From Sulfuriferula sp. (GTDB taxonomy: Bacteria; Pseudomonadota; Gammaproteobacteria; Burkholderiales; Sulfuriferulaceae), in the NCBI GenBank assembly GCA_013140765.1, contig JABFSE010000019.1, positions 1-54,303 of the forward strand: a stretch of DNA of 54,303 nt, read 5' to 3'. The notes beneath the pieces are model-generated. The model had not been told where the DNA came from, did not search any database, and saw only the letters and a program-made list of their open reading frames with translations. The position numbers and the translations under genes were made by a program. Positions 18,342-27,636 of the stretch are shown in pieces (position 1 is the stretch's first letter; every line of letters begins with the position of its first letter).

Positions 18342-19694
18342 ATGCCATTCATACCCCATACCGATGAAGATGTAACGCAGATGCTGGCGGCGATAGGTGC
18401 GCCGTCTATAGACGCGTTGTTTGATGAAATCCCCGCTGAGTTGCGTAGCGGCAGGCTCACGCAAGTGCCTGTCGCCATGAACGAAATGGAAATCAGCCGT
18501 TTGATGGCTGAACGGGCTGGGCTGGATGCGCCGTTATTGAATTTTATTGGTGCGGGGGCTTATGAGCACCATATTCCTGCGGCAGTATGGCAAATCACCA
18601 CGCGCGGCGAATTTTATTCCGCCTACACGCCCTATCAGGCGGAAGCCTCGCAAGGCACGCTGCAACTGATATACGAATATCAGACCATGATGGCGAGCTT
18701 GACGGGCATGGATGTATCGAATGCGTCGCTGTATGACGGTGGTTCAGCCTTGGCTGAAGCGGTGTTGATGGCAGTGCGTGCGCACAAGGGCGCGATGCGG
18801 GTGTTAATACCGAAAACCGTATCGCCGCTATATCGCGCGGTGGTGCGTGCCATGGTTAAGAATCAGTATATCGAGCTGGTAGCGCTGGATTACGATAGCG
18901 CGACAGGCATGACGATTATGCCCACGCAGGATATGGGCGATTTTGCCGCGCTGGTCATTCCGCAACCGAATTACTTTGGTGTGCTGGAAGATGTGGACGC
19001 GCTCACCGACTGGGCGCACGCGCACGGTGGGCGGGTAATCGCGTTGACTAATCCGACCAGTTTGGCGTTATTCAAAGCACCAGGGCAATGGGGTGAGCGG
19101 GGCGCGGATATTGCAGTAGGCGATGGTCAGCCTTTGGGCGCACCGCTGTCCAATGGCGGACCGTATTATGGTTTCATGACCTGTAAACAGGCATTGGTGC
19201 GGCAAATGCCAGGGCGCATCGTCGGACGCACGGTTGATTTAGAGGGTAAGCAAGGCTTTACGCTCACTTTGCAAGCGCGGGAGCAGCATATCCGTCGTTC
19301 TAAAGCGACCTCGAATATCTGCACCAATCAGGGCTTGGTGGTGACGGCATCGACTATTTATATGAGCTTGCTGGGGCCCGAAGGCTTGAAGCGCGTAGCG
19401 GCCACTGCGCACGCCAATACGCGCAGTTTGTTGGCGCAGTTAAGCGCGATTGCAGGGGTTAAACAGGCATTTACTGGGCATTATTTCCATGAGGTCGTGG
19501 TGCAACTGGATAGACCTGTTGCGCCTGTTTTAGCGGCGTTGCAGGCACTAGGGATTTTAGGTGGCTATGATTTGAGTGCAGATTACCCCGAGCTGGGTAA
19601 CGCGCTGTTGATATGCGCGACAGAAACCAAAACAGCCGATGATTTGCAGCGTTATGCCCAGCAATTGGGCCTGATTTTGAGCGGAGAGAAATAA
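18342..19694 (+). CDS. gcvPA: Glycine dehydrogenase (decarboxylating) subunit 1
   Basis: This is the N-terminal-half subunit of the split PLP-dependent P protein, which decarboxylates glycine and passes the aminomethyl group to GcvH. The 450-aa protein has family sequences such as [27 protein letters not shown] and [10 protein letters not shown]. It lacks the PLP lysine, which is on the partner subunit. It starts 12 nt after gcvH and ends two bases before gcvPB, so it belongs to the same transcript. The split form is common in Nitrosomonadales and Firmicutes, while many other Proteobacteria have a fused GcvP. Confidence 0.95.
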   Translation: MPFIPHTDEDVTQMLAAIGAPSIDALFDEIPAELRSGRLTQVPVAMNEMEISRLMAERAGLDAPLLNFIGAGAYEHHIPAAVWQITTRGEFYSAYTPYQAEASQGTLQLIYEYQTMMASLTGMDVSNASLYDGGSALAEAVLMAVRAHKGAMRVLIPKTVSPLYRAVVRAMVKNQYIELVALDYDSATGMTIMPTQDMGDFAALVIPQPNYFGVLEDVDALTDWAHAHGGRVIALTNPTSLALFKAPGQWGERGADIAVGDGQPLGAPLSNGGPYYGFMTCKQALVRQMPGRIVGRTVDLEGKQGFTLTLQAREQHIRRSKATSNICTNQGLVVTASTIYMSLLGPEGLKRVAATAHANTRSLLAQLSAIAGVKQAFTGHYFHEVVVQLDRPVAPVLAALQALGILGGYDLSADYPELGNALLICATETKTADDLQRYAQQLGLILSGEK

Positions 19695-19696
19695 CC

Positions 19697-21145
19697 ATGC
19701 TGATATTTGAACATTCCCGCCCTCATCGTGCCGCTCATGCGCAAATGCCTGCGCAGTTGGCTGACATCTGTGATTTGCCAGCGCACTTGTTGCGCGCTGA
19801 TGTGCCGTTGTTACCGCAAGCCTCGGAGATGGACGTGGTGCGACATTACACGCGCCTGAGTCAGAAGAATTTTTCTATCGACACGCAGTTCTACCCACTG
19901 GGTTCATGCACGATGAAATACAATCCGCGTGCCTGTAATAGTCTGGCGATGTTGCCTGGCTTTTTGGCGCGGCATCCATTTGCGCCTGCGAGTACGGGGC
20001 AAGGTTATCTGGCTTCCATGTATGAATTGCAGGAAATGCTCAAGGACGTAACAGGCATGGCAGGCGTGTCACTCGCGCCTATGGCAGGCGCACAGGGCGA
20101 ATTTGCAGGCGTGGCGATGATACGCGCTTACCACGATGCACGTGGTGACACGGCGCGACGCGAAATCATCGTGCCTAATGCGGCACACGGCACCAATCCC
20201 GCAACGGCGGTGATGTGCGGTTACACGGTGCGTGAGATACCGACGGATGCTAACGGCGACGTGGATATAGACGCGCTGAAAGCGGCGGTAGGACCACATA
20301 CCGCAGGGCTGATGCTGACTAACCCGTCCACGCTGGGCGTGTTTGAAAAACAGATACAGCAGATACAGCACATCGTTCATGATGCGGGCGGCTTGCTGTA
20401 TTACGACGGCGCAAATTTGAACGCGATTTTAGGGCGGGTCAAGCCTGGCGATATGGGTTTTGACGTGATTCATATCAATCTGCATAAAACCTTTTCTACC
20501 CCGCATGGCGGCGGCGGTCCTGGTGCGGGGCCCGTGGGCGTGGCGACGCGCTTGTTGCCGTATATGCCCGTGCCTGTGGTGACACTGGAAAACGGGCAAT
20601 ATCGTTTATTGGTCGAGGGCGACATACCCGCCAGCATAGGGCGCATGAGTGCCAACCAGGGCAATGCGGGCGTGTTGTTACGTGCGTATATTTATGCGCG
20701 TATGCTGGGTGCAGAAGGTATGCACCGCGTCGCCGAATTTGCGACCCTGAACGCGAATTATTTGCTGGCCCAATTACAAACAGCGGGCTTTGATATTGCT
20801 TTCCCCACCCGTCGCGCCAGCCATGAATTTATCGTCACGCTGAAAAAGCTCAAGGATGAAACAGGTGTCACCGCGATGGATTTTGCTAAACGGCTGCTGG
20901 ATTACGGTTACCATGCGCCGACTACTTATTTCCCTATGCTCGTGCCTGAGTGCTTGTTGATAGAGCCAACCGAAACCGAATCCAAAGCAACGCTGGATGG
21001 TTTTGTGGTGGCGATGCAAGCCATATTAGCCGAGGCTTACGCCACCCCTGAGCTGGTCAAAGGTGCGCCTTACACTCAGCCCGTGCGTAGGCTGGATGAT
21101 GTTAAGGCGGCGCGGGAATTGGATTTGGTGTGGCGGGTGAGTTAA
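19697..21145 (+). CDS. gcvPB: Glycine dehydrogenase (decarboxylating) subunit 2
   Basis: This is the PLP-carrying subunit of the split glycine decarboxylase. The 482-aa product has the PLP Schiff-base lysine in [18 protein letters not shown], the phosphate-binding AHGTNPATA region and the conserved [13 protein letters not shown] motif near residue 70. Together with subunit 1 it completes the P protein. The dihydrolipoyl dehydrogenase (L protein) is not in this window and is presumably shared with other complexes. After the stop, about 130 nt without a gene precede the next ORF. Confidence 0.96.
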   Translation: MLIFEHSRPHRAAHAQMPAQLADICDLPAHLLRADVPLLPQASEMDVVRHYTRLSQKNFSIDTQFYPLGSCTMKYNPRACNSLAMLPGFLARHPFAPASTGQGYLASMYELQEMLKDVTGMAGVSLAPMAGAQGEFAGVAMIRAYHDARGDTARREIIVPNAAHGTNPATAVMCGYTVREIPTDANGDVDIDALKAAVGPHTAGLMLTNPSTLGVFEKQIQQIQHIVHDAGGLLYYDGANLNAILGRVKPGDMGFDVIHINLHKTFSTPHGGGGPGAGPVGVATRLLPYMPVPVVTLENGQYRLLVEGDIPASIGRMSANQGNAGVLLRAYIYARMLGAEGMHRVAEFATLNANYLLAQLQTAGFDIAFPTRRASHEFIVTLKKLKDETGVTAMDFAKRLLDYGYHAPTTYFPMLVPECLLIEPTETESKATLDGFVVAMQAILAEAYATPELVKGAPYTQPVRRLDDVKAARELDLVWRVS

Positions 21146-21275
21146 GGCGTGCTACGCTACATTTTGACTGGACGTGCGACGAACGGGTGTATTGATTTCG
21201 CCCATAATCGTTGCCTAATTTGTATATTATGTCGTACGCCGATTTCGGTGTCTATTGGATCTCAGGAGATAGCTG

Positions 21276-21764
21276 GTGCCATCAAATTCAAAGGAGTATT
21301 TCAGTTTAATGGTTGAGCCAACTGTTAGAGAATTTCGCAACGCTCAGCATGAATTGCGGCGAGGTCTTTTGGCGGCATTAGTCTTAAATCACATGGTTGA
21401 CCATTTGGCTCAAGAAAATGAACTAGCAGCAGACCGCAACGAAATGAATAAGCGAGTAAGCGCCAAACGTGATGAGATTTTTGGCGAATGTCATGAGTTT
21501 CAATTCATTAGGGATGTCGCTGATTCTATAAAGCACGCTAAACTTACAGCTCAAAACCCTCGTGAAGTTTCGTCATCATCTCAGCTTACTGGCTCTGCAG
21601 GCTTGTTTCAGGCACCATTCGGAGAGGGCGTGTTTGCTGAAGCTGTTGAAATATATGCTGTCGTTGAAAATGGATTAGAAAAGCCATTATTGCCAGCAGT
21701 AAACGTTGTTTTTGAAAAGTTGTATTCAATAATATCGGGCAATCCCACCCAACTTAATCGCTAG
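21276..21764 (+). CDS. Hypothetical protein (162 aa) in accessory patch
   Basis: I do not recognise a family. GTG 21276 is preceded by a good CAGGAG site eight bases upstream, supporting a real gene. The protein appears soluble and mostly helical, with charged stretches (RNAQHELRRGLLAALVLNHM; NEMNKRVSAKRDEIFGECHE) and His-rich positions (HMVDHL, ECHEFQF), but no signal peptide or membrane helix. Its A+T content is higher than that of the core genes around it, and it is flanked by an inverted-repeat element and a toxin-antitoxin pair, which suggests acquisition by transfer. Confidence 0.6.
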   Translation: MPSNSKEYFSLMVEPTVREFRNAQHELRRGLLAALVLNHMVDHLAQENELAADRNEMNKRVSAKRDEIFGECHEFQFIRDVADSIKHAKLTAQNPREVSSSSQLTGSAGLFQAPFGEGVFAEAVEIYAVVENGLEKPLLPAVNVVFEKLYSIISGNPTQLNR

Positions 21765-21777
21765 AACGGGAAGCGGA

Positions 21778-21910
21778 GGGTCAGACCTTACAATTTACAT
21801 AGAAAATAACTAAAATACCACAGAAAATTTTTACAAATCATTGAATTTATTTGGTAATTTATCTAATGATGTGAAATGTAAGACCTGACTCTAGGCCTCT
21901 GACCCTAAGC
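21778..21910. repeat. Imperfect inverted repeat (REP/MITE-like)
   Basis: GGGTCAGACCTTACAATTTA (from 21778) is repeated in inverse orientation ending at 21891 (ATGTAAGACCTGACTC), with 18 of 23 positions matching over the arms. A shorter second inverse copy of GGGTCAGA occurs as TCTGACCC at 21897-21904. The internal part is very A+T rich and non-coding. Such GGGTCAG/CTGACCC ends are familiar around REP-type repeats and their transposases in Proteobacteria, but no transposase gene is present here. It fills most of the gap 21765-21962. Confidence 0.6.
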
Positions 21911-21962
21911 CTCCAAAACTCATAATGCGCTGGTTTTCATATTTAACGACTTCAGGTGAAGG

Positions 21963-22256
21963 TTATGAACAATGTGAGGCAGGGGCAAGTTTAAGGGTGA
22001 AGCCTAGTGCCTTAACCACTTTGAATAACGTATCACTACTTGGCGCACGTTCTCCAGACAGGCTTTTGTAAAGGCTTTCTCGGGAAAGTCCAGTATCTTT
22101 GGCAAGCTGGGACATGCCGCGAGCACGGGCAATATCACCTAAGGCAGCACCCAACAAAGCGGGGTCGCCGTCGGCAATGGCAAGGCTAAGATATGCCGCT
22201 ACATCTTCCTCGTTTGCTAGGTAATTGGCAGCATCAAAATGGCGTGTTTTAATCAT
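21963..22256 (-). CDS. Type II antitoxin, helix-turn-helix (putative addiction module antidote)
   Basis: The 97-aa protein resembles the HTH antidote family paired with RelE/HigB-like killers. It begins KTRHFDAANYLANEEDVAAYL, and the helix-turn-helix is at about 50-80 (GMSQLAKDTGLSRESLYKSLSG). It ends with a hydrophobic tail. It should neutralise the toxin and autorepress the operon. Its ATG overlaps the toxin stop by 4 nt, the typical coupled toxin-first order of HigBA-like modules. It lies in an accessory-looking patch. Confidence 0.9.
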   Translation of the reverse strand: MIKTRHFDAANYLANEEDVAAYLSLAIADGDPALLGAALGDIARARGMSQLAKDTGLSRESLYKSLSGERAPSSDTLFKVVKALGFTLKLAPASHCS

Positions 22257-22549
22257 TTTTCTATCTCCAGCGCGAGCGTTTTCGCTTTTGCAATATCACG
22301 CTCTTGGTTGGGCTTGTCACCACCACCGAGCATGAAAATCATTGTTCCTGATCTCATAACATAGTACATACGCCAACCAGGTCCAAAAAAATCGCGCATT
22401 TCAAAAACGCCGTCTCCAACTGGTTTAACGTCTCCAAGATTGCCTAAGCTGGCTTTACGCAAACGAAGTACGAGCCTGTTTCGTGCGACACCATCGCGCA
22501 AGGCATTTAACCAGTCAGTAAACGTTTCCGTTTCAATAATGCTATACAT
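22253..22549 (-). CDS. Type II toxin, RelE/ParE superfamily (addiction module killer)
   Basis: The 98-aa protein is of the RelE/HigB-like fold, probably a ribosome-dependent or free mRNA interferase. Typical family sequence includes FTDWLNALRDGVARNRLVLRL, GDVKPVGDGVFEMRDFFGPGWRMYYV and a C-terminal GGGDKPNQERDIAKAK. The start at 22549 (MYSIIETE) fits family length; an in-frame ATG at 22582 would add 11 unlikely residues. The intact frame and coupled antitoxin suggest a functional pair. The 170 nt upstream, to the YcaO gene end, hold no gene that I can see; they contain a short CTGGT/ACCAG hairpin at 22651-22663. Confidence 0.9.
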   Translation of the reverse strand: MYSIIETETFTDWLNALRDGVARNRLVLRLRKASLGNLGDVKPVGDGVFEMRDFFGPGWRMYYVMRSGTMIFMLGGGDKPNQERDIAKAKTLALEIEK

Positions 22550-22719
22550 AGTAAATTGTAGCCAAGTGGATACACAAGTCAAGAAAAAACATTTTTTCGA
22601 TTAAGTCCTCGGTGGATTCGGTATTCTGAAATGCTCCCTATATGACTTGGCTGGTTTGACCAGATCTGAACCTAGCATCATCCCAATCTGGCGTCTTAAA
22701 TTGCTTAATCACGACACTT

Positions 22720-24429
22720 TTATGGGCGTAATTTCTTATACGCCGCAAGCAGGTTTTGGTGCATTTGGCTGGCTGTGAAATCTGCGCCTAGTGGGGTGAG
22801 TCTGGTGAAGCAGTGTTGTCCTTGGGTGAGTTGTGTGGCGGATTTTAAGGTGTCGGGGTGGTATAGCAGTTGCAAGCTGTGGGTGTATTGTTGTGCGTTG
22901 TCTAGTTGTAATAATGTGGCTGTGCAACGATAAATGTCTAGCTCTGCTTGGGGTGCTTGGTTAAAGTTGCTTATCCATTCGCAACCCGCTAATGCGGCTT
23001 CGTGGTTGTGGCTGGCGAGGGCGAGTAGGGTTTTTAATTCGCCTAGGCGCAGGGTTTTCCAGTGACTATCGGCATCGGCGGCAAGGCCGATGAAGGCGGC
23101 AACTAGCTGTTGATCTGGCGTGTCGAGCTGGTTTAGGTCGTCTAATAATGCGGCACATTCTTCAGCGTTGAGGTTTTGCAGGTTGCCTATCGTGTGGCGC
23201 AGGTCGTTGGCGATGCTGTTGTTATCCCATTCCAAATCATCTATGGGATAAATTTCCGACATGCTGGGCACGAGTATGCGGCAACTATATACGCCTAGGT
23301 CGGTAAAGTCGGCGATGTAAATTTCGCAGGTGTCTTGGTGTATGCAGTCGCATAGCCAATTGAATTCTTCGGCGGTAGTGCCTGCGTAGTTCCAGTCGGT
23401 GAATTCATAATCAGGCTGTGCGCGTAAAAACTCCCAGCTGATGATGCCGCTGGAATCGACGAAGTGGATTTCTATGTTTTGTGGGTCGGCTATTTCTTCT
23501 AAATCAAAACCAGCGGGATGAAAGCCAGCTAAAGCGTCTAAATCGCGCCCTTGTAATAGCTCGGTCAAGGCGCGTTCGAGTGCGACTTCAAAGCGCGGGT
23601 GTGCGCCAAAGCTGGCAAAGCAGCCTTGGTCGTGCGGATGTAGCATGGTGACGTTCATGACGGGATAGCGTCCGCCCAATGATGCGTCTTTGACCAGTAT
23701 GCCAAACCCAGCGGCGCGTAATTCGTTGATGCCTAGCGCGATGCTGGGGTAGCGATTGATGATGTGTTCGGGTACGTCAGGCAGGCAGATGCCTTCGCTG
23801 ATGACGCGGAATTTAACGTGACGTTCGAGGATTTCGGATAAGGCTTGGGTGCGGGCTTCGGTTGCCGTATTGCCTGCGGACATGCCGTTGCTGACGTATA
23901 AATTGCCGATGATATTGACGGGAAACCAGCATGTCGCGCCGTCGCTTTGGCGTTGATAGGGCAGTGCGCAAATGCCGCGTTCGGCATTGCCTGAGTTTCT
24001 GTCCACTAGCGTGCTTAAATCTAGGCTGGCATCAGCATTGTAAAATTCACGTAGTTCGTCGTTTAATAAATCTGCTGGCCAGGTGTTGTCTGCGGGGATG
24101 TCAAACCAGCGTTCTTGCGGGTAGTGGACGAAATTTTGTTGGGCGATAGTTGTGCCCAAGTAATAGTGCGTCCAAAAATAATGGCAACCTAAGCGTTCAA
24201 AAAACTCGCCTAATGCACTGGCAAGCGCGGCTTGTTTGGATGCGCCTTTGCCGTTGGTGAATAACAGCGGGCAATCTTTATCGCGGATATGCACAGACCA
24301 CGCATCGGCAACAGGGTTGAGCCATGAGCGTTCTTCAATATGAAACCCCAAAACCGCCAATTTGTCTTGCATGGTGGTGATAGAGGTTTCGAGCGCGGCA
24401 TCTTTGCCGATGATAAAGTGCTGTGTCAT
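22720..24429 (-). CDS. ycaO: YcaO-family protein (E. coli YcaO type)
   Basis: This 569-aa protein is close in length and sequence to E. coli YcaO. That protein contains an ATP-dependent YcaO domain and a C-terminal TPR-like extension, and is linked genetically to methylthiolation of ribosomal protein S12. Visible family features are GKGASKQAALASALGEFFERL, the ATP/Mg-site acidic residues in TEARTQALSEILERHVKF, and the R-rich block ALERALTELLQGR. No peptide precursor, dehydrogenase or cyclisation partner is nearby, so it is not a thiazole/oxazole-modified microcin cluster. A 9-bp inverted repeat lies just upstream of the start (24437-24476). Confidence 0.9.
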   Translation of the reverse strand: MTQHFIIGKDAALETSITTMQDKLAVLGFHIEERSWLNPVADAWSVHIRDKDCPLLFTNGKGASKQAALASALGEFFERLGCHYFWTHYYLGTTIAQQNFVHYPQERWFDIPADNTWPADLLNDELREFYNADASLDLSTLVDRNSGNAERGICALPYQRQSDGATCWFPVNIIGNLYVSNGMSAGNTATEARTQALSEILERHVKFRVISEGICLPDVPEHIINRYPSIALGINELRAAGFGILVKDASLGGRYPVMNVTMLHPHDQGCFASFGAHPRFEVALERALTELLQGRDLDALAGFHPAGFDLEEIADPQNIEIHFVDSSGIISWEFLRAQPDYEFTDWNYAGTTAEEFNWLCDCIHQDTCEIYIADFTDLGVYSCRILVPSMSEIYPIDDLEWDNNSIANDLRHTIGNLQNLNAEECAALLDDLNQLDTPDQQLVAAFIGLAADADSHWKTLRLGELKTLLALASHNHEAALAGCEWISNFNQAPQAELDIYRCTATLLQLDNAQQYTHSLQLLYHPDTLKSATQLTQGQHCFTRLTPLGADFTASQMHQNLLAAYKKLRP

Positions 24430-24436
24430 ATTGCGT

Positions 24437-24476
24437 TGTCCTTGTTATTGTCATGTATGCGCAGTTTACAAGGACA
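24437..24476. promoter_or_regulatory. Inverted repeat before ycaO, possible operator
   Basis: TGTCCTTGT (24437-24445) and ACAAGGACA (24468-24476) are perfect 9-bp inverted arms separated by 22 nt, lying 8 to 47 nt upstream of the ycaO start codon at 24429. The spacing between arm centres is about 31 bp, close to three helical turns, which would suit a dimer binding on one face of DNA. It could equally form an mRNA hairpin. No regulator can be assigned. Confidence 0.4.
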
Positions 24477-24490
24477 GCGTATGAATTTCG

Positions 24491-24510
24491 AGACAAATTT
24501 TAGTTTGTCT
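24491..24510 (-). terminator. Small hairpin at the 3' end of the glycosyltransferase gene
   Basis: AGACAAA (24491-24497) pairs with TTTGTCT (24504-24510), a 7-bp stem with a 6-nt loop that includes the stop codon of the glycosyltransferase gene (24500-24502). On the minus strand it is followed by a short T-containing run only, so termination activity is uncertain. Confidence 0.3.
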
Positions 24511-25657
24511 TGGCAATCACATCTTGGTAAAACGCCAGCACTTTACGCGCCATTTGCGGTGCGCTCCACTCTAATGCGTGTTGTTTGGCTTCGGCACTGA
24601 GTTGTTGGCGTAGTGCGGGATTGTTTAATACGCTTTCTAGTGTGGCGGCGAAAGCAACGGGATTGTCGTCAGCCACACGGCAACCTTTTTCGGCGGCTAA
24701 AATATCACGCGTGCCCATAATCGCGGTAGAAACCACAGGTACGCCTAATGCCATTGCTTCGAGTAATACCAGCCCCTGTGTTTCGGTGCGCGAGGCGAAC
24801 ACAAAGGCATCGCCAGCCGAGTAGCATGAGGGCAGTTCGGTTGCGCGTTCCAGATAGCCGACAAATAGCACATGGTCAGTTAAATTTAAGCCAGATACGG
24901 TTTTGCGTAGCTTGCCCTCAGCAGGACCTTCGCCCGCAATAATGAGCAATACGTCAGGCATGGTATGGCGCAATTGGGCGAGCATGATGAGGAGGAAATC
25001 GATGTTTTTTTCAAACGCAACTCGCCCCACATAGACAGCGACAGGGCGGTCAGCGGCGATGTTATGCCGCGCTCTAAAGCCTGCGGGGTCGCATTCGTTA
25101 AAGTCGGATGGCGCGAGACCTGTGGGGATGATTTGGCTATACGCGCTGACACCATAGCGTTTGAGTGCTTCGTCCATGGCGATAGAGGGCAGTATTAAAC
25201 CATCAACCTGCGCACATTGTTGCCGTGAAAAATAGCGTGCCACATAGCGCATCAAGGCTTTGGGCAAGAACGGCACGTAGTGATATAAATACTCTTCAAA
25301 AAAAGTATGATAGGTTTCCACACACGGGATGTTAAAAGCGCGCGCCAGTGCCAGCCCTGTATAGTGGGCGAGAAAAGGCGTGTGGATGTGAACGATGTCG
25401 AATTGAATATGGGCTAATTGTTGCGTTAATGCCTTGAGTGCCGTGCGCGACATGAGCCTGTCTTCGGGGTCCATTAACACAGGGCTACCTTTGATGCGGA
25501 TAATATCAGCTTCCTCTGCTTCGCCTTGCCCGTAAGCAGGCGCGACTAATATCACCGTGTGCCCCAAGGCTTTTAACTCACGGCGCAAGGTCATGATAGA
25601 GGTAGAAACGCCGTTGACGCGCGGGAAATATACATCTGACACCATTAAAATGTTCAT
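24500..25657 (-). CDS. Glycosyltransferase family 4 (GT-B)
   Basis: The 385-aa protein is a retaining GT4 enzyme, similar in layout to PimA and sugar transferases acting on lipids. The N-terminal domain starts MNILMVSDVYFPRVNGVSTS (acceptor-side glycine loop) and has HIHTPFLAHYTGLALAR. The C-terminal nucleotide-sugar domain has VYVGRVAFEKNIDFLL and the EX7E motif region SRTETQGLVLLEAMALGVPVV. Predicted to be cytosolic and membrane associated. Substrates are not readable from sequence; many bacterial homologues glycosylate diacylglycerol or phosphatidylinositol-type lipids. It is divergent from plsY, which makes lysophosphatidic acid, so a lipid role is plausible but only inferred. Confidence 0.88.
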   Translation of the reverse strand: MNILMVSDVYFPRVNGVSTSIMTLRRELKALGHTVILVAPAYGQGEAEEADIIRIKGSPVLMDPEDRLMSRTALKALTQQLAHIQFDIVHIHTPFLAHYTGLALARAFNIPCVETYHTFFEEYLYHYVPFLPKALMRYVARYFSRQQCAQVDGLILPSIAMDEALKRYGVSAYSQIIPTGLAPSDFNECDPAGFRARHNIAADRPVAVYVGRVAFEKNIDFLLIMLAQLRHTMPDVLLIIAGEGPAEGKLRKTVSGLNLTDHVLFVGYLERATELPSCYSAGDAFVFASRTETQGLVLLEAMALGVPVVSTAIMGTRDILAAEKGCRVADDNPVAFAATLESVLNNPALRQQLSAEAKQHALEWSAPQMARKVLAFYQDVIAKTN

Positions 25658-25786
25658 CTAGCTACCCTGTGTAATATACGCATCTTCACGTTGTAACAAA
25701 TTTAAGTGACATTGGTGTGACAGCGATGGCGCGATATTGGTGGGCGGTATGGTTTACAATCTAGTTTTGCATAAATGGAAATCTGC

Positions 25787-26386
25787 ATGATAGTCACTGT
25801 ATTGATATTGGCTTACTTGTTAGGCTCATTGTCGTTTGCCGTGTTAGTAAGCCGCGCCTTGAGTTTGCCTGACCCGCGCAGTCACGGCTCGGGTAATCCA
25901 GGTGCGACCAATATGTTACGCACAGGACGTAAATCAGCCGCCGTATTAACCTTGCTCGGCGATATGGCTAAGGGCGTGCTGGCAGTGTGGCTGGCTGGCT
26001 ATGCGGTCAGTCATTTTGCCTTGCCAGTGGAGCTGGTTTATGGCGCGGCATTGGCGGTTTTTTTGGGGCATTTATACCCCATATTTTTTGGCTTTAAGGG
26101 CGGCAAAGGCGTGGCGACTGCGTTGGGTGTGTTGTTTGCGTTGTCGTTATGGCTGGGTTTGGCGTGTCTGCTGACTTGGGCATTGGTGTTCGTGGTCACG
26201 CGGATTTCTTCATTGGCGGCGTTGGTAGCCACTTTAGTTGCACCGATATTCGCCTATTTTATGATGGACACAGCGGCAGTATTGGCGTTGTTGGTATTGA
26301 CTGCGCTGATATTTTGGCGGCATCGCGCTAATATCGCGCGTTTGTTGGCGGGGCAAGAAGGTGGGTTCAAAAAGCCGCGTGTTTAA
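25787..26386 (+). CDS. plsY: Glycerol-3-phosphate acyltransferase PlsY
   Basis: PlsY uses acyl phosphate to acylate glycerol-3-phosphate at position 1, the first step of phospholipid synthesis. The 199-aa integral membrane protein has about five helices and the three family motifs: [14 protein letters not shown], the [17 protein letters not shown] block, and a later R/W-rich loop near HRANIARLL. Start ATG 25787 has GGAA eight bases upstream; ATG 25775 has no ribosome site and gives an atypical extension. It is followed 18 nt later by an unknown membrane protein gene on the same strand. Confidence 0.95.
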   Translation: MIVTVLILAYLLGSLSFAVLVSRALSLPDPRSHGSGNPGATNMLRTGRKSAAVLTLLGDMAKGVLAVWLAGYAVSHFALPVELVYGAALAVFLGHLYPIFFGFKGGKGVATALGVLFALSLWLGLACLLTWALVFVVTRISSLAALVATLVAPIFAYFMMDTAAVLALLVLTALIFWRHRANIARLLAGQEGGFKKPRV

Positions 26387-26404
26387 GTCGTGATGAGGTG
26401 AGCT

Positions 26405-27205
26405 ATGGCTTGGTTTGAAAAAGAAATGGATTATGCGCGGGCACAGTTGACCGAAGTGTCACGCGATTCTATCGCCTTGGCAGGTGAAAAACTAGGCGAA
26501 GTCGTCAAACAAGGCGCGGCAGAAGTTGGCGCGGAACTGCGCGAAGTCGTGCAAACGACTAGTCAGGAAATCGACGTGAAGCTGGATAAAATTTCCGCTG
26601 AATTACATAGCCAGCGGCAGTTTACCAAAGACGATGTGCGCGAATTAGTCGATTATGCGGCAGATAAGTTATCCGTGGTGCTCGATGAACGTGTCGCCGT
26701 CGCCAAGCAAGAAATCTCATCGCTAGTGCAAGAAAAAGTTGAGTATTTCAAGGCTGAGGTGGATAGCTTTTTTGTACAACGCCAGCAAGATTTAGCCCGC
26801 GAGCGGCGGCGATTATTGTTAAACGTCTTGATTGCCGTATTAGCAACCATATCAGTCGGCATCGTCTCATGGTTTTATCAACATTTAGCGCGAGGCGAAA
26901 TGGACTTATTCGCTGTGTTCCGCGTTATTCTGACCGCACTCACAGGCGGCTATGTGGTGTATTTGCTAGTGCGCTTAGTGCTTCGCTGGCGACGCATGAA
27001 AGAGCATCGTAAAGATGTGATGTTCCTCGCTATGCGCTACTGGGGTGTGCTACGACCTGATAGCGTGTTCTCACATGTGCTGTTGATCGTCGTGCTGGGC
27101 TTGCTAATGAGCTTAGTCGCCTTTCCCAACGTGCTAGCGCAACTACCAGGCGGCGCAGGCTTGGTGCGTGTGATACAGGATATGTTTCCGCATATACGTT
27201 GGTAG
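26405..27205 (+). CDS. Unknown membrane protein with long N-terminal helical domain
   Basis: The 266-aa protein is not assigned to a family. Residues 1-130 are highly charged and helical with a repeated feel (ALAGEKLGEVVKQGAAEVGAELREVVQ), like apolipoprotein-type or coiled-coil segments. They are followed by three membrane helices at about 140-160, 170-192 and 226-248 and a short C-terminus. There is no signal peptide, so the N-terminal helix bundle should be cytoplasmic. ATG 26405 is preceded by GAGGTGAGCT. It lies 18 nt behind plsY and may be co-transcribed. It could be an envelope-stress or membrane-associated structural protein; this is only a guess. Confidence 0.7.
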   Translation: MAWFEKEMDYARAQLTEVSRDSIALAGEKLGEVVKQGAAEVGAELREVVQTTSQEIDVKLDKISAELHSQRQFTKDDVRELVDYAADKLSVVLDERVAVAKQEISSLVQEKVEYFKAEVDSFFVQRQQDLARERRRLLLNVLIAVLATISVGIVSWFYQHLARGEMDLFAVFRVILTALTGGYVVYLLVRLVLRWRRMKEHRKDVMFLAMRYWGVLRPDSVFSHVLLIVVLGLLMSLVAFPNVLAQLPGGAGLVRVIQDMFPHIRW

Positions 27206-27295
27206 GTTATGTTGGATTGTTAGAACTGACCCCGTGCTTTTGGTGGTGCAGGAAGGGATGAGGGTATCTGACTCCGCTTTTTCTAGGTTTTTGAA

Positions 27296-27574
27296 ATGAT
27301 AGATATTGACGATATAGTATTAAAACCCTTTGCCTTATTTTTACGTTTTTTGTTTTGGCTCGGCTGGGATATGCTTATTCAAACTATAGGTTGGTCTGTT
27401 GGTTGGATTTTCTTTCGTGTTGTTACGGTTGGGCATTTTCCAACTGTAACAATACGTGGGCTTGCCAATGTTAATCCTTATTTAGCGGCTTTTATTGAGC
27501 TAACAGGTTTGGGGGTTCTAGCCTTTAGCTCTTATGTTCTGTATGTTTATCTTGGGTTGGCGTGGCATTTATAA
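27296..27574 (+). CDS. Hypothetical small membrane protein (92 aa)
   Basis: This 92-aa protein has two or three hydrophobic segments (about 9-45 and 62-88) separated by a short polar stretch. No family is recognised. There is no strong ribosome site (TTTTTGAA before ATG), and the composition is slightly more A+T rich than its neighbours. The 90 nt before it contain fragments reading CTGACCCC and CTGACTCC, similar to the repeat at 21778, so this could be another accessory insertion. The gene is plausible but unsupported by a partner. Confidence 0.5.
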   Translation: MIDIDDIVLKPFALFLRFLFWLGWDMLIQTIGWSVGWIFFRVVTVGHFPTVTIRGLANVNPYLAAFIELTGLGVLAFSSYVLYVYLGLAWHL

Positions 27575-27636
27575 ATCAACCATACATACGAATCTAGTGT
27601 TTTCCATGCCAAGCCCATATATTGATCCGAGCTTGG

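Noticed and set aside
22720-24429. YcaO as part of a thiazole/oxazole-modified peptide cluster
   Set aside because: The protein is of the E. coli YcaO type and no precursor, dehydrogenase or exporter gene is adjacent.
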